64,000 nt of DNA from Pseudonocardia sp. CNS-004 (GTDB lineage Bacteria > Actinomycetota > Actinomycetes > Mycobacteriales > Pseudonocardiaceae), in NCBI GenBank assembly GCA_001942185.1, contig MKJV01000071.1, positions 1-64,000 on the forward strand. The letters are read 5' to 3'. The position numbers and the translations under genes are program-made. Below the pieces are notes generated by a model. The model was not told where the DNA came from and made no database searches. It saw only the letters and a list, made by a program, of their open reading frames with translations. Numbering within the stretch: the stretch's first letter is position 1; each line of letters begins with the position of its first letter. Below, piece by piece: positions 9,080 to 18,961 of the stretch.

Positions 9080-10668
9080 TCAGCGCTCGTCGTAGCCCTC
9101 GACCACGCGAACCTGCATCGGGAACCGGACCGGGGTGTCGCCGAAAAGCCGCCTGCCCGCCAGGGCGGCGCATCCGCGACGGCGGCGGCCGTGTCCTCGG
9201 CGATCTCCGCGGGAGTGTGCAGCAGCACTTCGTCGTGCTGGAAGAACACCAGCTCCGCGGGGCTACCCGCGGCGCGCAGGTGCCAGCGCAGCTCGGCGAG
9301 CAGCACCAGCGCCCACTCCGCCGCGGTGGCCTGCACCACGAAGTTGCGGGTGAACCGGCCGCGGGCCCTGGCGGCGGAGGTTTGTTCGTCGCCGGGCCGG
9401 GCGGGCGGGCAGGTGCGGCCCAGGCGCGAACGGACCAGGCGGCCCTCCTCGCCGGCACGGGCGGCGTCCTCCACGAACTGCATGGCGGCGGGGAACCGGC
9501 GGCGCAGGGTGGCGAGCAGGACGCCCGCGCCGCCGGACGTCTGGCCGTACATGGCCGAGATCAGCGCGAGCTTGGCCTTCGCCCGGTCGCCGCCGAACTC
9601 GCGCGCGGCGAGCGCGGTGTACAGGTCGTCGTCGCCGGGGGCGAGCGCGTGGTCGCCCGACAGTGCGGCGAGCACCCGCGGCTCCAGCTGCGCGGCGTCG
9701 GCGACCACCAGCCGCCAGCCCGGATCGGCCCGCACGGCCGCGCGTACCGCCTTGGGGATCTGCAGCGCGCCACCGCCGCGGCTGGCCCACCGGCCCGACA
9801 CGACACCGCCCACCACGTAATCCGGCCGGAACCGCCCGTCGCGCACCCAGCTGCGCAGCCACGCCCAGCCGTGTGCGGAATGCAGGCGGGCCAGCTCCTT
9901 GTAGGCGAGCAGCGGCCCGACCGCCGGGTGATCGATCCGGCTGAGCTCCCAGGACCGCGTGGAGGTGAGCTCGTGGCCGGCGCGGGCGAACGCGCGCAGC
10001 ACCTCGGCGGGGGAGTCGGGGTTCACCGGGCGGCCGAAGGCCACGTCCACCGCGTCGGCGAGCGCGACCAGCTTCGGCGGCCGTCCGCCCAGCACCGGGC
10101 GTGGCCCGAGCAGCTCGACGAGCAGCTGGTCGTGCACGTCGGGCCGCCACGGTAGCCCGGCGGCCGTCATCTCCTCGGCCACGAGCATGCCGGCCGACTC
10201 GGCAGCGGCGAGCAACCGCATGCCGGGCCCGGCCGCGCCGAGCGCCCGCTGCTGCGCGGCGTGCACGGCGACGACGTCGGCGAGCTCGTCGCTCGCGTCC
10301 GTGGTGTCGAACAACGCGGGCGGCCCGTCCTCGACCGCGGCCGGGTCGGGGTCGGGTGTGCGGCCGTGCAGCCGGGCGAGGGCGGCAGCGAGACCGTGTG
10401 GCTGCCCGAAGTGCCCGTCGGCGGCGACGAGCAGGCCCTCGACCAGTTCCACGTCGTGCGCCCGCCCGACGTCCACGCCGGCCGCGAGCAGCCGCCGGTA
10501 GCTGCGCGCCCGGGCGAACACCCATCGAGGGGCCGATGCCGCCTCCAGCGCGGCGACGTCTCCCATCCCGCCGAGCACCTCGACGTCCCGGGCCGGCGTG
10601 CCGTCATCGTGCAACCGCTGCACCCTGGGCGCCCGCTCCGGCCCGCCGGGATCGACCGCCACCCTCAC
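9080..10668 (-). CDS. Bifunctional 3'-5' exonuclease/DNA polymerase (family A-like)
   Basis: About 529 residues resembling actinobacterial proteins with a degraded 3'-5' exonuclease region and a family A polymerase domain. Motif A is seen in VVADAAQLEPRVLAALSGD. Motif B is KAKLALISAMYGQTSGG, and motif C is FFQHDEVLLH. The usual acidic pair of motif C is HDE here. The end GDTPVRFPMQVRVVEGYDER is read after one lost base near 9170. The start is uncertain: GTG 10668 (RVAVDPGG) was chosen over an upstream GTG at 10695. It follows the FAD enzyme on the same strand. It is probably a DNA-repair enzyme. Confidence 0.75.
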
Positions 10669-10687
10669 GGCACACACCGAGGCGGGG

Positions 10688-10735
10688 CCGCACACAGCGC
10701 CGGCGGGGTGTGCGCTCCAGGTCGGGTGTGTGCGG
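10688..10735 (-). terminator. Hairpin after the FAD enzyme gene
   Basis: Arms CCGCACACA (10688-10696) and TGTGTGCGG (10727-10735) pair perfectly over 9 bp, with a GC-rich interior. It lies directly after the stop of the FAD-dependent gene and before the polymerase start. It may terminate or attenuate transcription. Confidence 0.4.
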
Positions 10736-12246
10736 TCATCGGGGCAGGAGCCCGGCCAGCAGGCCGCGCTGCGGGCCGCCGCGGATCTCCTCCGGCCCGG
10801 CTCCCACCTCGGCGAGCACGTCGTTGGCGGCCAGCACCCCGGACACCGCGGCGCGCTCCATCAGGCCCGTGAGGAACGGGGTGGCGACGTGGTCGCCCGC
10901 GATCCGCACACCACGGCCCCCACCGGTGACGGTGAGCCGCGACGCCGCCGTGCCCGGCGGGAACGACGGCGCGGTGGCCTCCATCCGCTGCTGGTGGTGC
11001 AGCACCCGCGCGTCGGCCGTCTCGGGCCACAGCTGCGCGAGCTCGGCCCGCATGCGCGCGGACGCGGAGGCGGCGTCGGGCGCGTCGCAGGCGTAGGAGT
11101 GCAGCTCCACCACGGAGCCACCCGTGCGCGCCGCCCACCGAGCCGACGGATCCTCGAGACGGGAGTAGACGGTGACGGAGTCGAGCGTGCGCTCCCGGCT
11201 CACCGCGCTGAACGTGGCGCGGTCGGCGGCGACGTCGCGGTCGAGCCACAGCCGGGTGACGGCGAACGGCGGGGCGACCGCGATGGCGGCGGCCCCGGCG
11301 GCGAGCCGCGGCGCACCGCAGCCGCCTGCGGGGAGGCGGCGAGCAGTGCCCGCAGCGCGGGCGGCTCGGTGGCGAGCACCAGGTGGCGGGTGAGCAGCGC
11401 GCCGTGGTCGAGCTCCACGCGCCAGCGGTGGCCGTCGGCAGGGGCGATCGCCCGGGCCGGCGTGGCGGTGCGCACCTGCGCGCCGTGGCGCTCCAGGTAC
11501 TGCGCGAACGGCTGCCAGATCGCGGTGCGGTGGTCGGTGGTGGGCGCGTCGAAGCCGATGCCGTGCGGGTTGCCCAGGAAGTAGTAGTGGAACATCGCGA
11601 TCAGCTCTGCCGCCGAGAGCGCGCCCGGGTGGGCGAAGAACGATCGCGCGAACGCCTCGAACAACATCGCCTGCGCACGGTCGGACATCCCGAGCGAGGC
11701 CAGGAACCGCGCCGCGGGCACCTCGTCGTAGCGCGCGGTGGTGCGGATGCGGTCGTAGGCCAGCAGCTCGGCCGCGACGAGCTGCCGGGAGCGCAGCAGG
11801 TCGCGCAGCCCGAGGCTGGGGGAGCGGGCGAACAGCGCGATCAGGTTGAACGGTGCGGTGCCCGGCAGGCCGGTGAGATCCTCCGGCGGCCACTCGCGGG
11901 AGATCACCGGGTAGCCGCCGACCGGGCGCAGGAACCCCAGCTCGGGGTCGATTCGCCGCAGGAGGGCACGCCAGGTGTGGTAGTGGCGGAAGAACGCGTG
12001 GAAGCCGTGCTCGACCACCTGCTCGGTGCCGTCGGGGAGCGTGTGCGGCCACCCGCCGAGCCGCCCGCCGAGCGTGGGCGCCGCCTCCAGGAGCGTGACG
12101 GCCGCGCCGCGCTCGGCCAGCACGACGGCGGCCGAGACCCCGGCGATCCCCCCTCCGACCACGACGGCCTCGGTGCCCGCCGGAACCGCGCGGGGCAGCG
12201 CCGGATCGGCGGGTACGAGGACGCGGGTGCGCGGTTCGCGACTCAC
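10736..12246 (-). CDS. FAD-dependent carotenoid desaturase-type oxidoreductase (CrtU/isorenieratene synthase-like)
   Basis: About 504 residues. The FAD fold near the N-terminus is EAVVVGGGIAGVSAAVVLAE, followed by LLEAAPTLGGRLGGW as in phytoene desaturase and amine oxidase relatives. HGFHAFFRHYHTWRALLRR, and later FHYYFLGNPHGIGFDAPTTD, recall the carotene desaturase/methyltransferase branch that makes aromatic carotenoids. No other carotenoid gene is nearby, so the exact reaction is open. One base seems lost near 11310. The start is ATG 12246. Confidence 0.6.
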
Positions 12247-12316
12247 CCGCCGACCTTATGCGGATGATCCGACAGTTCCCGGAATGCCTGCCCGGCGCTC
12301 CCGTGTTGCCCCGTGC

Positions 12317-13156
12317 ATGACGATCGATGTGGGCCGGTACGGGATCTGGCGGGGGCACTGGGGACTCAGCCCCGAGTTCGCGGCGGAGGCAGAGGCGCTC
12401 GGGTACGGCGCGATCTGGATCGGCGGGTCGCCCGACGGCGACCTCGCGCTCGCCGAGTCGATGCTCGACGCCACCGAGCGGATCGTGATCGCCACCGGCA
12501 TCGTGAACATGTGGAAGACACCGGCGGACGCGGTCGCGCCGTCCTACCACCGGATCGCCGCGAAGCACCCGGACCGGTTCCTCCTCGGCGTCGGGATCGG
12601 GCACCCGGAAGCCACCGCGGAGTACCGCAGCCCCTACGCCACGATGGTCGACTACCTGGACCGGCTCGATGCGGCCGACGTCCCCGCGGCGGGCCGCGCG
12701 CTCGCCGCGCTCGGCCCGAAGGCGCTGCGTCTCTCCGCCGACCGCACGGCGGGCGCGCACCCCTACCTCACCACGCCGGAGCACACCCGGGAGGCACGGA
12801 CGATCATCGGGGACGGCGTCCTGCTGGCCCCGGAACAGAAGGTGGTGCTCGACACCGATGCCGACCGCGCCCGGTCCGTCGGCCGCCCGGTCGTCGCCCG
12901 GCCGTACCTGGGGCTGGTCAACTACCGCTCCAACCTGCTGCGGCTCGGCTGGAGCGAGTCCGATCTGGACGACGGTGGCAGCGACGCGCTCATCGACGCC
13001 CTCGTCGCCCACGGCGAGGTCGAGAGCGTGGCGGCGCGGCTCACCGCCCACCTGGACGCGGGCGCCGACCACGTGTGCGCGCAGGTGCTCACGGCCGACG
13101 ACGCCGACCCGCTGCCCGCGCTGCGCGAGCTCGCCACCGCGTTGAAGCTGGGGTGA
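12317..13156 (+). CDS. LLM-class F420-dependent oxidoreductase
   Basis: 279 residues, frame intact. The luciferase-like barrel starts with VGRYGIWRGHWGLSPEFAAE and continues with GYGAIWIGGSPDGD. RFLLGVGIGHPE near residue 95 is the usual cofactor-side motif of the TIGR03620-type F420 group. It uses reduced F420 to reduce or oxidise an unknown substrate. It is divergent from the FAD enzyme across about 70 bp. Its 3' end faces the MFS gene with a 7-bp gap. Confidence 0.85.
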   Translation: MTIDVGRYGIWRGHWGLSPEFAAEAEALGYGAIWIGGSPDGDLALAESMLDATERIVIATGIVNMWKTPADAVAPSYHRIAAKHPDRFLLGVGIGHPEATAEYRSPYATMVDYLDRLDAADVPAAGRALAALGPKALRLSADRTAGAHPYLTTPEHTREARTIIGDGVLLAPEQKVVLDTDADRARSVGRPVVARPYLGLVNYRSNLLRLGWSESDLDDGGSDALIDALVAHGEVESVAARLTAHLDAGADHVCAQVLTADDADPLPALRELATALKLG

Positions 13157-13163
13157 TCCGCCG

Positions 13164-14641
13164 CTAGCGCGGGGTGTCCGTCGGGTGGAGGGGTGGGCTC
13201 GTCATCGGGCAGTTGAGGCACTCCTCCATCCGGAGGCCGTCCGGGGCCGCGGCCCTCAGCGGCTTGCGGATCAGGGTGGCGGCCGCCAGCGCCGCCACCA
13301 CGAGCAGGCCCGCTCCGATGAGCATCGCCGTCCGGAAGCCGGCGTCGAAGCGACCGGGTCGGAGTAGTCGTCGCCCGCGATGCCCGCGATGCCGGGCACC
13401 ACGGCCACCGCGAGCAGGCCCGCGGCCCGGGCCACCGCGTTGTTGACGCCGGACGCCGCGCCCGCGTAGCGGTCGGGGGCGGAGTCGAGCACGGTGGCGG
13501 TGAGCGGGGCGACGGTGAGCGCCAGCCCGGCGCCGAACACGAGCATCGCGGGCAGCACGTCCGTGACCCATGACGCCGTGGCGCCGACGCGCAGCAGCAG
13601 GAGCAGGCCTGCCGCGCTCACCAGCGGGCCCACGGTCATCGGCAGCCGCGGGCCGATGCGCCCCGTGAGCGCGCCCGCGCGCGCGGAGAACACCAGCATC
13701 ACCGCGGTGACCGGTAGCAGGGCCGCGCCCGCCGCGAGCGGCGTGAACCCGGCGACGACCTGCAGCTGCAGCACCAGCAGCAGGAACACCGCGCCCATCG
13801 CGCCGTAGATCAGCACGGTGGCGACGTTGGCGGCGCTGAAGGTCGGGTTGCGGAAGAGGGCGGGCGGCACCAGCGGGTGCGACGACCGGCGCTCGACGAT
13901 CACGAACGCCACGAGCGCGAGCACCCCCACCGCCACCGCGACGAGCGAGATCGGCCCCGGGCCGTCGGCGGCGAGCCCGGTGAGCCCGTAGGTGAGCGCG
14001 CCGAGCCCGACCACGGCCAGCACCGTGCCGGTGATGTCCAGCCCCGGCGCGGACTCGGGGTCGCGGCTCTCCGGGACGTGCCGCAGCGCGATGACGATGA
14101 TCAGCGCGGCGAGCGGGAGGTTGATCAGGAAGACCGCGCGCCAGCTCCACTCGACGAGCCAGCCGCCGAGGAACGGTCCGATCGCGCCCGCGATGCCGCC
14201 GAGGCCGGACCACGCGCCCACGGCCGCTGCGCGGTCCGGCCCGTGGAACGAGGCGGAGATCAGGGCGAGGCTGCCCGGTGTGAGCAGCGCACCGCCCACG
14301 CCCTGCAGCGCCCGCGCCGCGATGAGCGTGCCGATGTCCGGGGCCAGCCCGCAGGCCAGCGACGCGAGCGCGAACCACGCGACACCGATGATGAACACCC
14401 GCCTGCGGCCGAGGTGGTCGCCGAGCGACCCGCCGAGCAGGATGAGCGACGCGAGCGTCAGCGTGTAGGCGTTGACCGTCCACTGCAGGCCGGTGAACCC
14501 CGCGTCGAGATCGGTTCCGATGCGCTCGAGCGCCACGTTCACGACCGTGCCGTCGATCATTGCGAGCCCGGATCCGAGCACCGTGGTCGCGAGCACCCAC
14601 CGGCCCGCCGCGGTGCCCATCCGGAGTTCCCCGGCCGCCAT
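13164..14641 (-). CDS. MFS drug efflux transporter (DHA2/EmrB-QacA type)
   Basis: About 493 residues with some 14 predicted membrane segments. Motif A is GSLGDHLGRRRVF, and the DHA2 signature is seen in QWTVNAYTLTLASLILLGG. GVGGALLTPGSLALISASF matches motif C. It probably exports drugs or dyes with the proton gradient. The end is read after one lost base near 13355 (DAGFRTAMLIGAGLLVVAAL continues the last helix). ATG 14641 is chosen because the protein then opens directly before helix 1. Confidence 0.85.
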
Positions 14642-14781
14642 GTGCCGGAGCTTACGGCGTGCGGGACCTGGGTGGACGCTCGTCTTCCCCGTGATCGTCA
14701 CAACTCCCCGTGCACGACGAATGACAGGCCGTCACCTCTGTGGGTTCCGGTCGTTGACGGTGCAGGAATTCAGGAGGCGAG

Positions 14782-15555
14782 ATGCGAGGAAACGCGCGGC
14801 GGGCACCGGCCGCCCGTGCGGCGTTGGGTGCTGTCGTGGCCGCGGTCGTGGCCACCGGGCTGCTCGGGCTGGAGAACGCCCAGGCCGACCCGCAGCCCAG
14901 CGCGCCGGCGGTGGCGGCCACCCCGGTGCTGCCCGGCCCTGCCGCGCCGGCCGAGCGCACGCCCGCCGCGGAACCCGCCCCGCGTCACAGCACGACCGAC
15001 CGTGACCGGGAGGACGTCGGGCGCACCGACCGTGACGCCGCCGGCACCACCGCCGACGCGGACACCCCTCGCGGTCCGCGCCGCCGCGCCACGCGCCCCG
15101 CAGACGACGTCGCACCGCCCGGAACCGCCCGCCGACCCCAGCGAGCCCGCGGGCTCGAAGCCGACCGGGCAGAACGCCCCGGTCGCCCCGGTGGGGCCGA
15201 CCATCGCGGCCGGCACGCCGTGCATGGCCACCGTGCGGGCGTGCGTGGCGCTCGACGACCGGAAGGCCTGGCTGCTGGACGGGGCAAGATCGTGCGGGGC
15301 CGGTCCGGATCCAGCACGGCGACGTCGAGGACCCACCCCGCGGGCACGTTCCACGTCCAGTGGAAGGCCGAGCAGTACACCAGCCGCGAATACCTGACCC
15401 AGATGCCGTACTCGGTGTTCTTCGCCGACGGGGGCATCGCGTTCCACGAGGGCGCCCAGGACACCCCGTCGGCGGGCTGCGTGAAGCTCGTGCAGGAGGA
15501 CGCCAAGGCCTTCTTCTACTTCCTGCAGGTCGGTGACCAGGTACAGATCCACTAG
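14782..15555 (+). CDS. Exported L,D-transpeptidase (YkuD domain)
   Basis: Secreted wall cross-linking enzyme. A signal sequence (APAARAALGAVVAAVVATGL) is followed by a long Pro/Thr/Ala-rich linker and the YkuD domain. The catalytic stretch is IAFHEGAQDTPSAGCVKL, with His and the active Cys (SAGC). GTFHVQWKAEQYTS precedes it. The reading frame is badly broken: the linker frame changes near 14950, and the domain start (AWLLDG, KIVRG, VRIQHGDVED) passes through three frames between 15287 and 15340. One to two missing bases at each place would restore it. It would form 3-3 peptidoglycan links using the Cys. Confidence 0.75.
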   Translation: MRGNARRAPAARAALGAVVAAVVATGLLGLENAQADPQPSAPAVAATPVLPGPAAPAERTPAAEPAPRHSTTDRDREDVGRTDRDAAGTTADADTPRGPRRRATRPADDVAPPGTARRPQRARGLEADRAERPGRPGGADHRGRHAVHGHRAGVRGARRPEGLAAGRGKIVRGRSGSSTATSRTHPAGTFHVQWKAEQYTSREYLTQMPYSVFFADGGIAFHEGAQDTPSAGCVKLVQEDAKAFFYFLQVGDQVQIH

Positions 15556-15581
15556 TTGTCGCACGGGGTGGTGCTTCAGGC

Positions 15582-15598
15582 TTCTACCTCAAGTAGAA
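15582..15598. promoter_or_regulatory. BlaI-type operator
   Basis: Perfect dyad TTCTAC-CTCAA-GTAGAA whose last base is the A of the ATG of the BlaI-family gene. BlaI/MecI repressors bind TAC-containing dyads of this kind. The position allows direct autorepression and suggests a leaderless or very short 5' transcript. Confidence 0.6.
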
Positions 15599-15948
15599 TG
15601 GTTCACGTGCCGACACTGGGTGAGCTCGAACGTGCCGTGATGGAAACCCTCTGGTCGGCCGCCGCACCCGTCACAGCACGTGACGTGCAGGATGCGCTCG
15701 CAGGACGCGACCTGGCCACCACCACCGTGCTCACCGTCCTCGGGCGGCTGGAGCGCAAGGGGCTCGTCACCCGGGAACGGGAGGGCCGCGCCCACCGCTA
15801 CCGGGCCGTGGCGAGCCGCGAGGACCACGTCGCGGAGCTGATGCGCGACGCCCTCGACGCCGCCCCCGACCGGGGCGCCGCGCTCGCCCGGTTCCTCGGT
15901 TCGATCCCGGAGGACGAACGCGCCGCGGTGCGCGACCTGCTCGACTGA
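15598..15948 (+). CDS. BlaI/MecI/CopY family transcriptional repressor
   Basis: 116 residues, frame intact. The winged-helix domain shows LGELERAVMETLWSAAAPVT and the recognition region TTTVLTVLGRLERKGLV, followed by a short dimerisation tail. In the known systems, an M56 metalloprotease sensor senses beta-lactam or wall stress and inactivates the repressor. Exactly such a gene follows 68 bp downstream. The start is ATG 15598 inside the operator; GTG 15607 (VPTLGEL) is an alternative. It probably controls itself and the protease gene. Confidence 0.9.
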   Translation: MVHVPTLGELERAVMETLWSAAAPVTARDVQDALAGRDLATTTVLTVLGRLERKGLVTREREGRAHRYRAVASREDHVAELMRDALDAAPDRGAALARFLGSIPEDERAAVRDLLD

Positions 15949-16015
15949 GCACGGTGTCCCGCATCGGAGGTCACCGAGTGACGTCCCGCAACCCCGGTCC
16001 GGGACACTAGTGCCC

Positions 16016-16917
16016 ATGGAGAGCGCCGCACTGGGGCTGCTCGTGCTCGGCGTGCTGCTCGCCGAGCCGGTGAGCCGGTCGCTGGCGCGGGCGCAGTGGC
16101 CCGCGCGGGACCCCGTCGGGGCCCTTCTGGCGTGGCAGGCCGTCGGCCTGGCCGGCGGGCTCGCCCTCCTGGGGGCCGGGGTGGTCTACGGCCTCGCCCC
16201 GCTCGGTCCGGGCCTCCCGGAGGCGGCGCGCAACGCCGCCGACACGCTCGCCGCGGGGGAAATCCCGCGGCTCGGACTCACCCACGTGCTGGCGCTGATC
16301 GCGGCGTTCGTGCTCGCGTTGCGGCTGGTCGGGGTCCTCCTCGCGGTCACGGTGCGCACCGTGGCGGCCCGGCGGCGCCACCGCGACCTGCTCGATCTGC
16401 TCGCCACGCCGTGGCCGGACGCACCACACGCCCAGGTGCTCGACCACCCCGTCCCCGTGGCGTACTGCCTTCCCGGCCTGCGCAAGCGGCTCGTCGTGTC
16501 GGCCGGGGTCCTCGACGCGCTGGACCCGCCCGCGGTGAAGGCGGTGCTCGCGCACGAGCAGGCACACCTGCGGGAGCGCCACGACCTCGTCGTGCTGCCG
16601 TTCGTCGCGTGGGGGCCACCGCGCCGTTCGTGCGGGGGATGGTGTGCGCGCAGGTGGCGGTGGCCGCGCTCGTGGAGATGCGCGCCGACGACGTCGCGTC
16701 GTCGGCCGTCACGCCCAAGCAGCTGACGGGTGCGCTGCGGACGGTGGGCGGCGCTGCACCGGCGGCGGCGCTCAGCTCCTTCACCGACGCCCTCGACCGG
16801 CGGCTGCTGCGGATCACCCGCCCGCCTGCGCCGTTGCCGGTGGCGGTCCGCATCCTCGTGCGGCTGGCCGCCGTCGGGCTGGTCGCGGTCCCCACCCTCC
16901 TGCTCCTGCTCTCCTGA
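16016..16917 (+). CDS. M56-family (BlaR1-type) membrane metallopeptidase
   Basis: About 301 residues with hydrophobic helices near 1-20, 45-65, 90-115 and at the end. The zinc site is HEQAHLRERHD (HExxH variant) near residue 183. The later EMRADDVASSAV carries the expected third ligand region. It lacks the long extracellular penicillin-binding sensor domain of staphylococcal BlaR1, as do most actinobacterial forms. One base is lost near 16611 in a G run (TGGGGGCC should contain six Gs). It forms a pair with the BlaI repressor, which it probably cleaves or triggers. Confidence 0.8.
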
Positions 16918-16924
16918 CCCGTGG

Positions 16925-17966
16925 TCAGGCTCGCAGCGGCGCGCTGGCCGTTCGCAGCTGGGCGAGCGACTCCGCCCACGACCGCACGAGCCCCGTCTCG
17001 TGGTAGGGCACCCCGATCTCGGCGCAGAACTCGCGCACCAGCTTCCGGGACCGCCGCAGGTTCGGCGTGGGCATGCTGGGGAAGAGGTGGTGCTCGATCT
17101 GGTGGTTCAGCCCGCCCATCGCGACGTGCAGCATCCCGTCGGTCACCCGGCCACCGGCGACGTTGCGGGAGGTGAGCACCTGCTTGCGCAGGAAGTCCAT
17201 CCGCTGCGTCGGCATCTCCATGCCCTTGTGGTTCGGTGCGAAGATCGAGCCGAGGTAGACGCCGAAGAGACCCTGGTGCACCGCGAAGAACGCCACCGCG
17301 AGCCCGGGCGGCAGCACCACGAAGAGCGCGGCGAGGTAGCCGACGGCGTGCACGGCGAGCAGCGTCAGCTCCAGCCCGCGGCGGCGGATCTTCGCCCCGC
17401 GCGCGCCCAGCAAGGCCTGCAGCTCCCGCGGCGCAGGTCGAGACCCGCGAGCGTGAGCAACGGGAAGAACAACGCCGCCTGGTGACGGTTGACGAAGCGG
17501 TTGACGCCCCGGCTCGCCTGCGCCTGCTCGCCGGTCCACACGAGCGCACCGGGCTCGACGTCCGGGTCGAGGCCCTCGTGGTTCGGGTTGGCGTGGTGGC
17601 GGATGTGCTTGTCCATCCACCAGCCGTAGGACATGCCGATGCCGAGGTTGCCGAGCACCCGTCCCGTGATCGCGGACGGCGCCGGGTGCGGAACACCTGC
17701 CGGTGCGCCACGTCGTGGGCGAGCAGGGCGATCTGGCCGTACAGCACGGCGGCGGCCCCGGCCACCGCGAGCTGCCACGGCGAGTCGCCCAAGACGACGA
17801 ACGCGGCGGCGGTCGCGGCGGCGAACACGCCCACGAGCAGGAATCGGGCCACGTAGTAGCCGGGGCGGCGGCGCATCAGGCCCGCCGCGGCCACCCTCGC
17901 GGAGAGGCGGGCGAAATCACTCCCGGCGGCGCCCTCGGGGGGCTCGGTGATCGTGCTGCTGGTCAT
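16925..17966 (-). CDS. Membrane fatty acid desaturase
   Basis: About 347 residues. Three histidine boxes bind the di-iron centre: HDVAHRQ, HIRHHANPNH and HQIEHHLFP. Several membrane helices separate them (for example FVVLGDSPWQLAVAGAAAVL). It inserts double bonds into acyl chains, probably of lipids, using O2 and an electron carrier not encoded nearby. Two frame breaks, near 17690 and 17430, each fit one lost base. The 3' end faces the M56 gene with a 7-bp gap. Confidence 0.85.
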
Positions 17967-18122
17967 GCCCCGACCCTGCGCGAACGCCCCGCCGATCGTG
18001 ATCCGGCGCACCCCCGGACCGCAGGTGGGGATGCCCCCCGATCGGGGGATCTGCTCACAGCGTCGTCACAGCGACCGTCTGCGAACGTGAGGTTCCCCCT
18101 GCACGACCCCCGGAGGCGCACG

Positions 18123-18941
18123 ATGACGATCTCGCTGCACACCGGCATCCGCACTGCGACCGTCAGCACCGCCTGGACGGCGTGGGACGCCCCGTTCCAA
18201 CTCGTGGTCACCGATCCGTGGGCCATGCACCACGCCCGGCTGAAGATCACCGAGCTCGTCGGTGCCGTCACGGCGGCCGTCGACCGGCGCCTCCCCGCCG
18301 CCGGCCGCGACGCACGGCTCATGGAACTGCTCGGCGGCGCACCCGATGCCGCACCCCGCCCGTTCCCCTACGGGATCACCGCTGCGCCCGCCGACGCCGA
18401 CGTCCACCGCCCCGCCCCCACTCCCTGGCAGCAGGCGTTCACGGCAGCAGGCCGCTCCCGCGACGGGTGGACCGTGTCGCCGGGGCCCGCCGCGCCCGCG
18501 CTGCTCGCCCAGCGGTGCGCCGAGCTCGTGGCCGAGTCGTTCTCGTGCGGGGTGCTCGTGGCGTTCGACGACCACGTCGCGACGTCCGGGCTCGCACCGG
18601 TCGGCGGGTGGCGCGTGGCGCTGCGTGACGCCCCGGGAGCCGACCCCGAGATCGTCGCGATCGACGGTGGAGCGGTCTCGTCGGTGAGCTGCGTGCGCCC
18701 CGGCCGGCCCGACCGGCTGCAGCCGGTCGTGGTGGCGGCCAGCGGTCGCACGGTGGTGCCGGAGTGGCGGTCGGTCGCCGTGGCCGCCGCCGATGCCGCG
18801 TCGGCGAGCGCGGCCTGCACCGGCGCCCTGCTGCGCGGCGCCGCGGCGCCCGCGTGGCTCGACGCGCTCGGCCTGCCCGCCTGCCTCGAGGACGTCCACG
18901 GCGTCGCACACGCCGTGGGGAACTGGCCCGTGCCGGCCTGA
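18123..18941 (+). CDS. ApbE-like (FAD:protein FMN transferase family) protein, divergent
   Basis: 272 residues, frame intact, with a GGAGG ribosome site before ATG. The strand pattern WDAPFQLVVTDPWAMHHARL at the start, CGVLVAFDDHVATSG near residue 145 and RSVAVAAADAASASAACTGA near the end follow the ApbE fold. ApbE enzymes attach FMN to flavoproteins. Expected active-site features are weak: the acidic GGD-type motif is FDDH here, and the HIxDP-type motif is replaced by LQPVVVAASG. No FMN-binding partner gene is near. The fold is likely; activity is doubtful. Confidence 0.55.
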   Translation: MTISLHTGIRTATVSTAWTAWDAPFQLVVTDPWAMHHARLKITELVGAVTAAVDRRLPAAGRDARLMELLGGAPDAAPRPFPYGITAAPADADVHRPAPTPWQQAFTAAGRSRDGWTVSPGPAAPALLAQRCAELVAESFSCGVLVAFDDHVATSGLAPVGGWRVALRDAPGADPEIVAIDGGAVSSVSCVRPGRPDRLQPVVVAASGRTVVPEWRSVAVAAADAASASAACTGALLRGAAAPAWLDALGLPACLEDVHGVAHAVGNWPVPA

Positions 18942-18961
18942 CCGGTCAGGCCGGCACGGGC
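18926..18961. terminator. Perfect 36-nt palindrome between convergent genes
   Basis: Two 18-nt arms meet at ACCGGT (18941-18946) with no loop. The stop codons of both flanking genes lie inside it, and both proteins end in the same PVPA because the strands are identical here. It probably acts as a bidirectional terminator; no T-tract is present. Confidence 0.6.
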
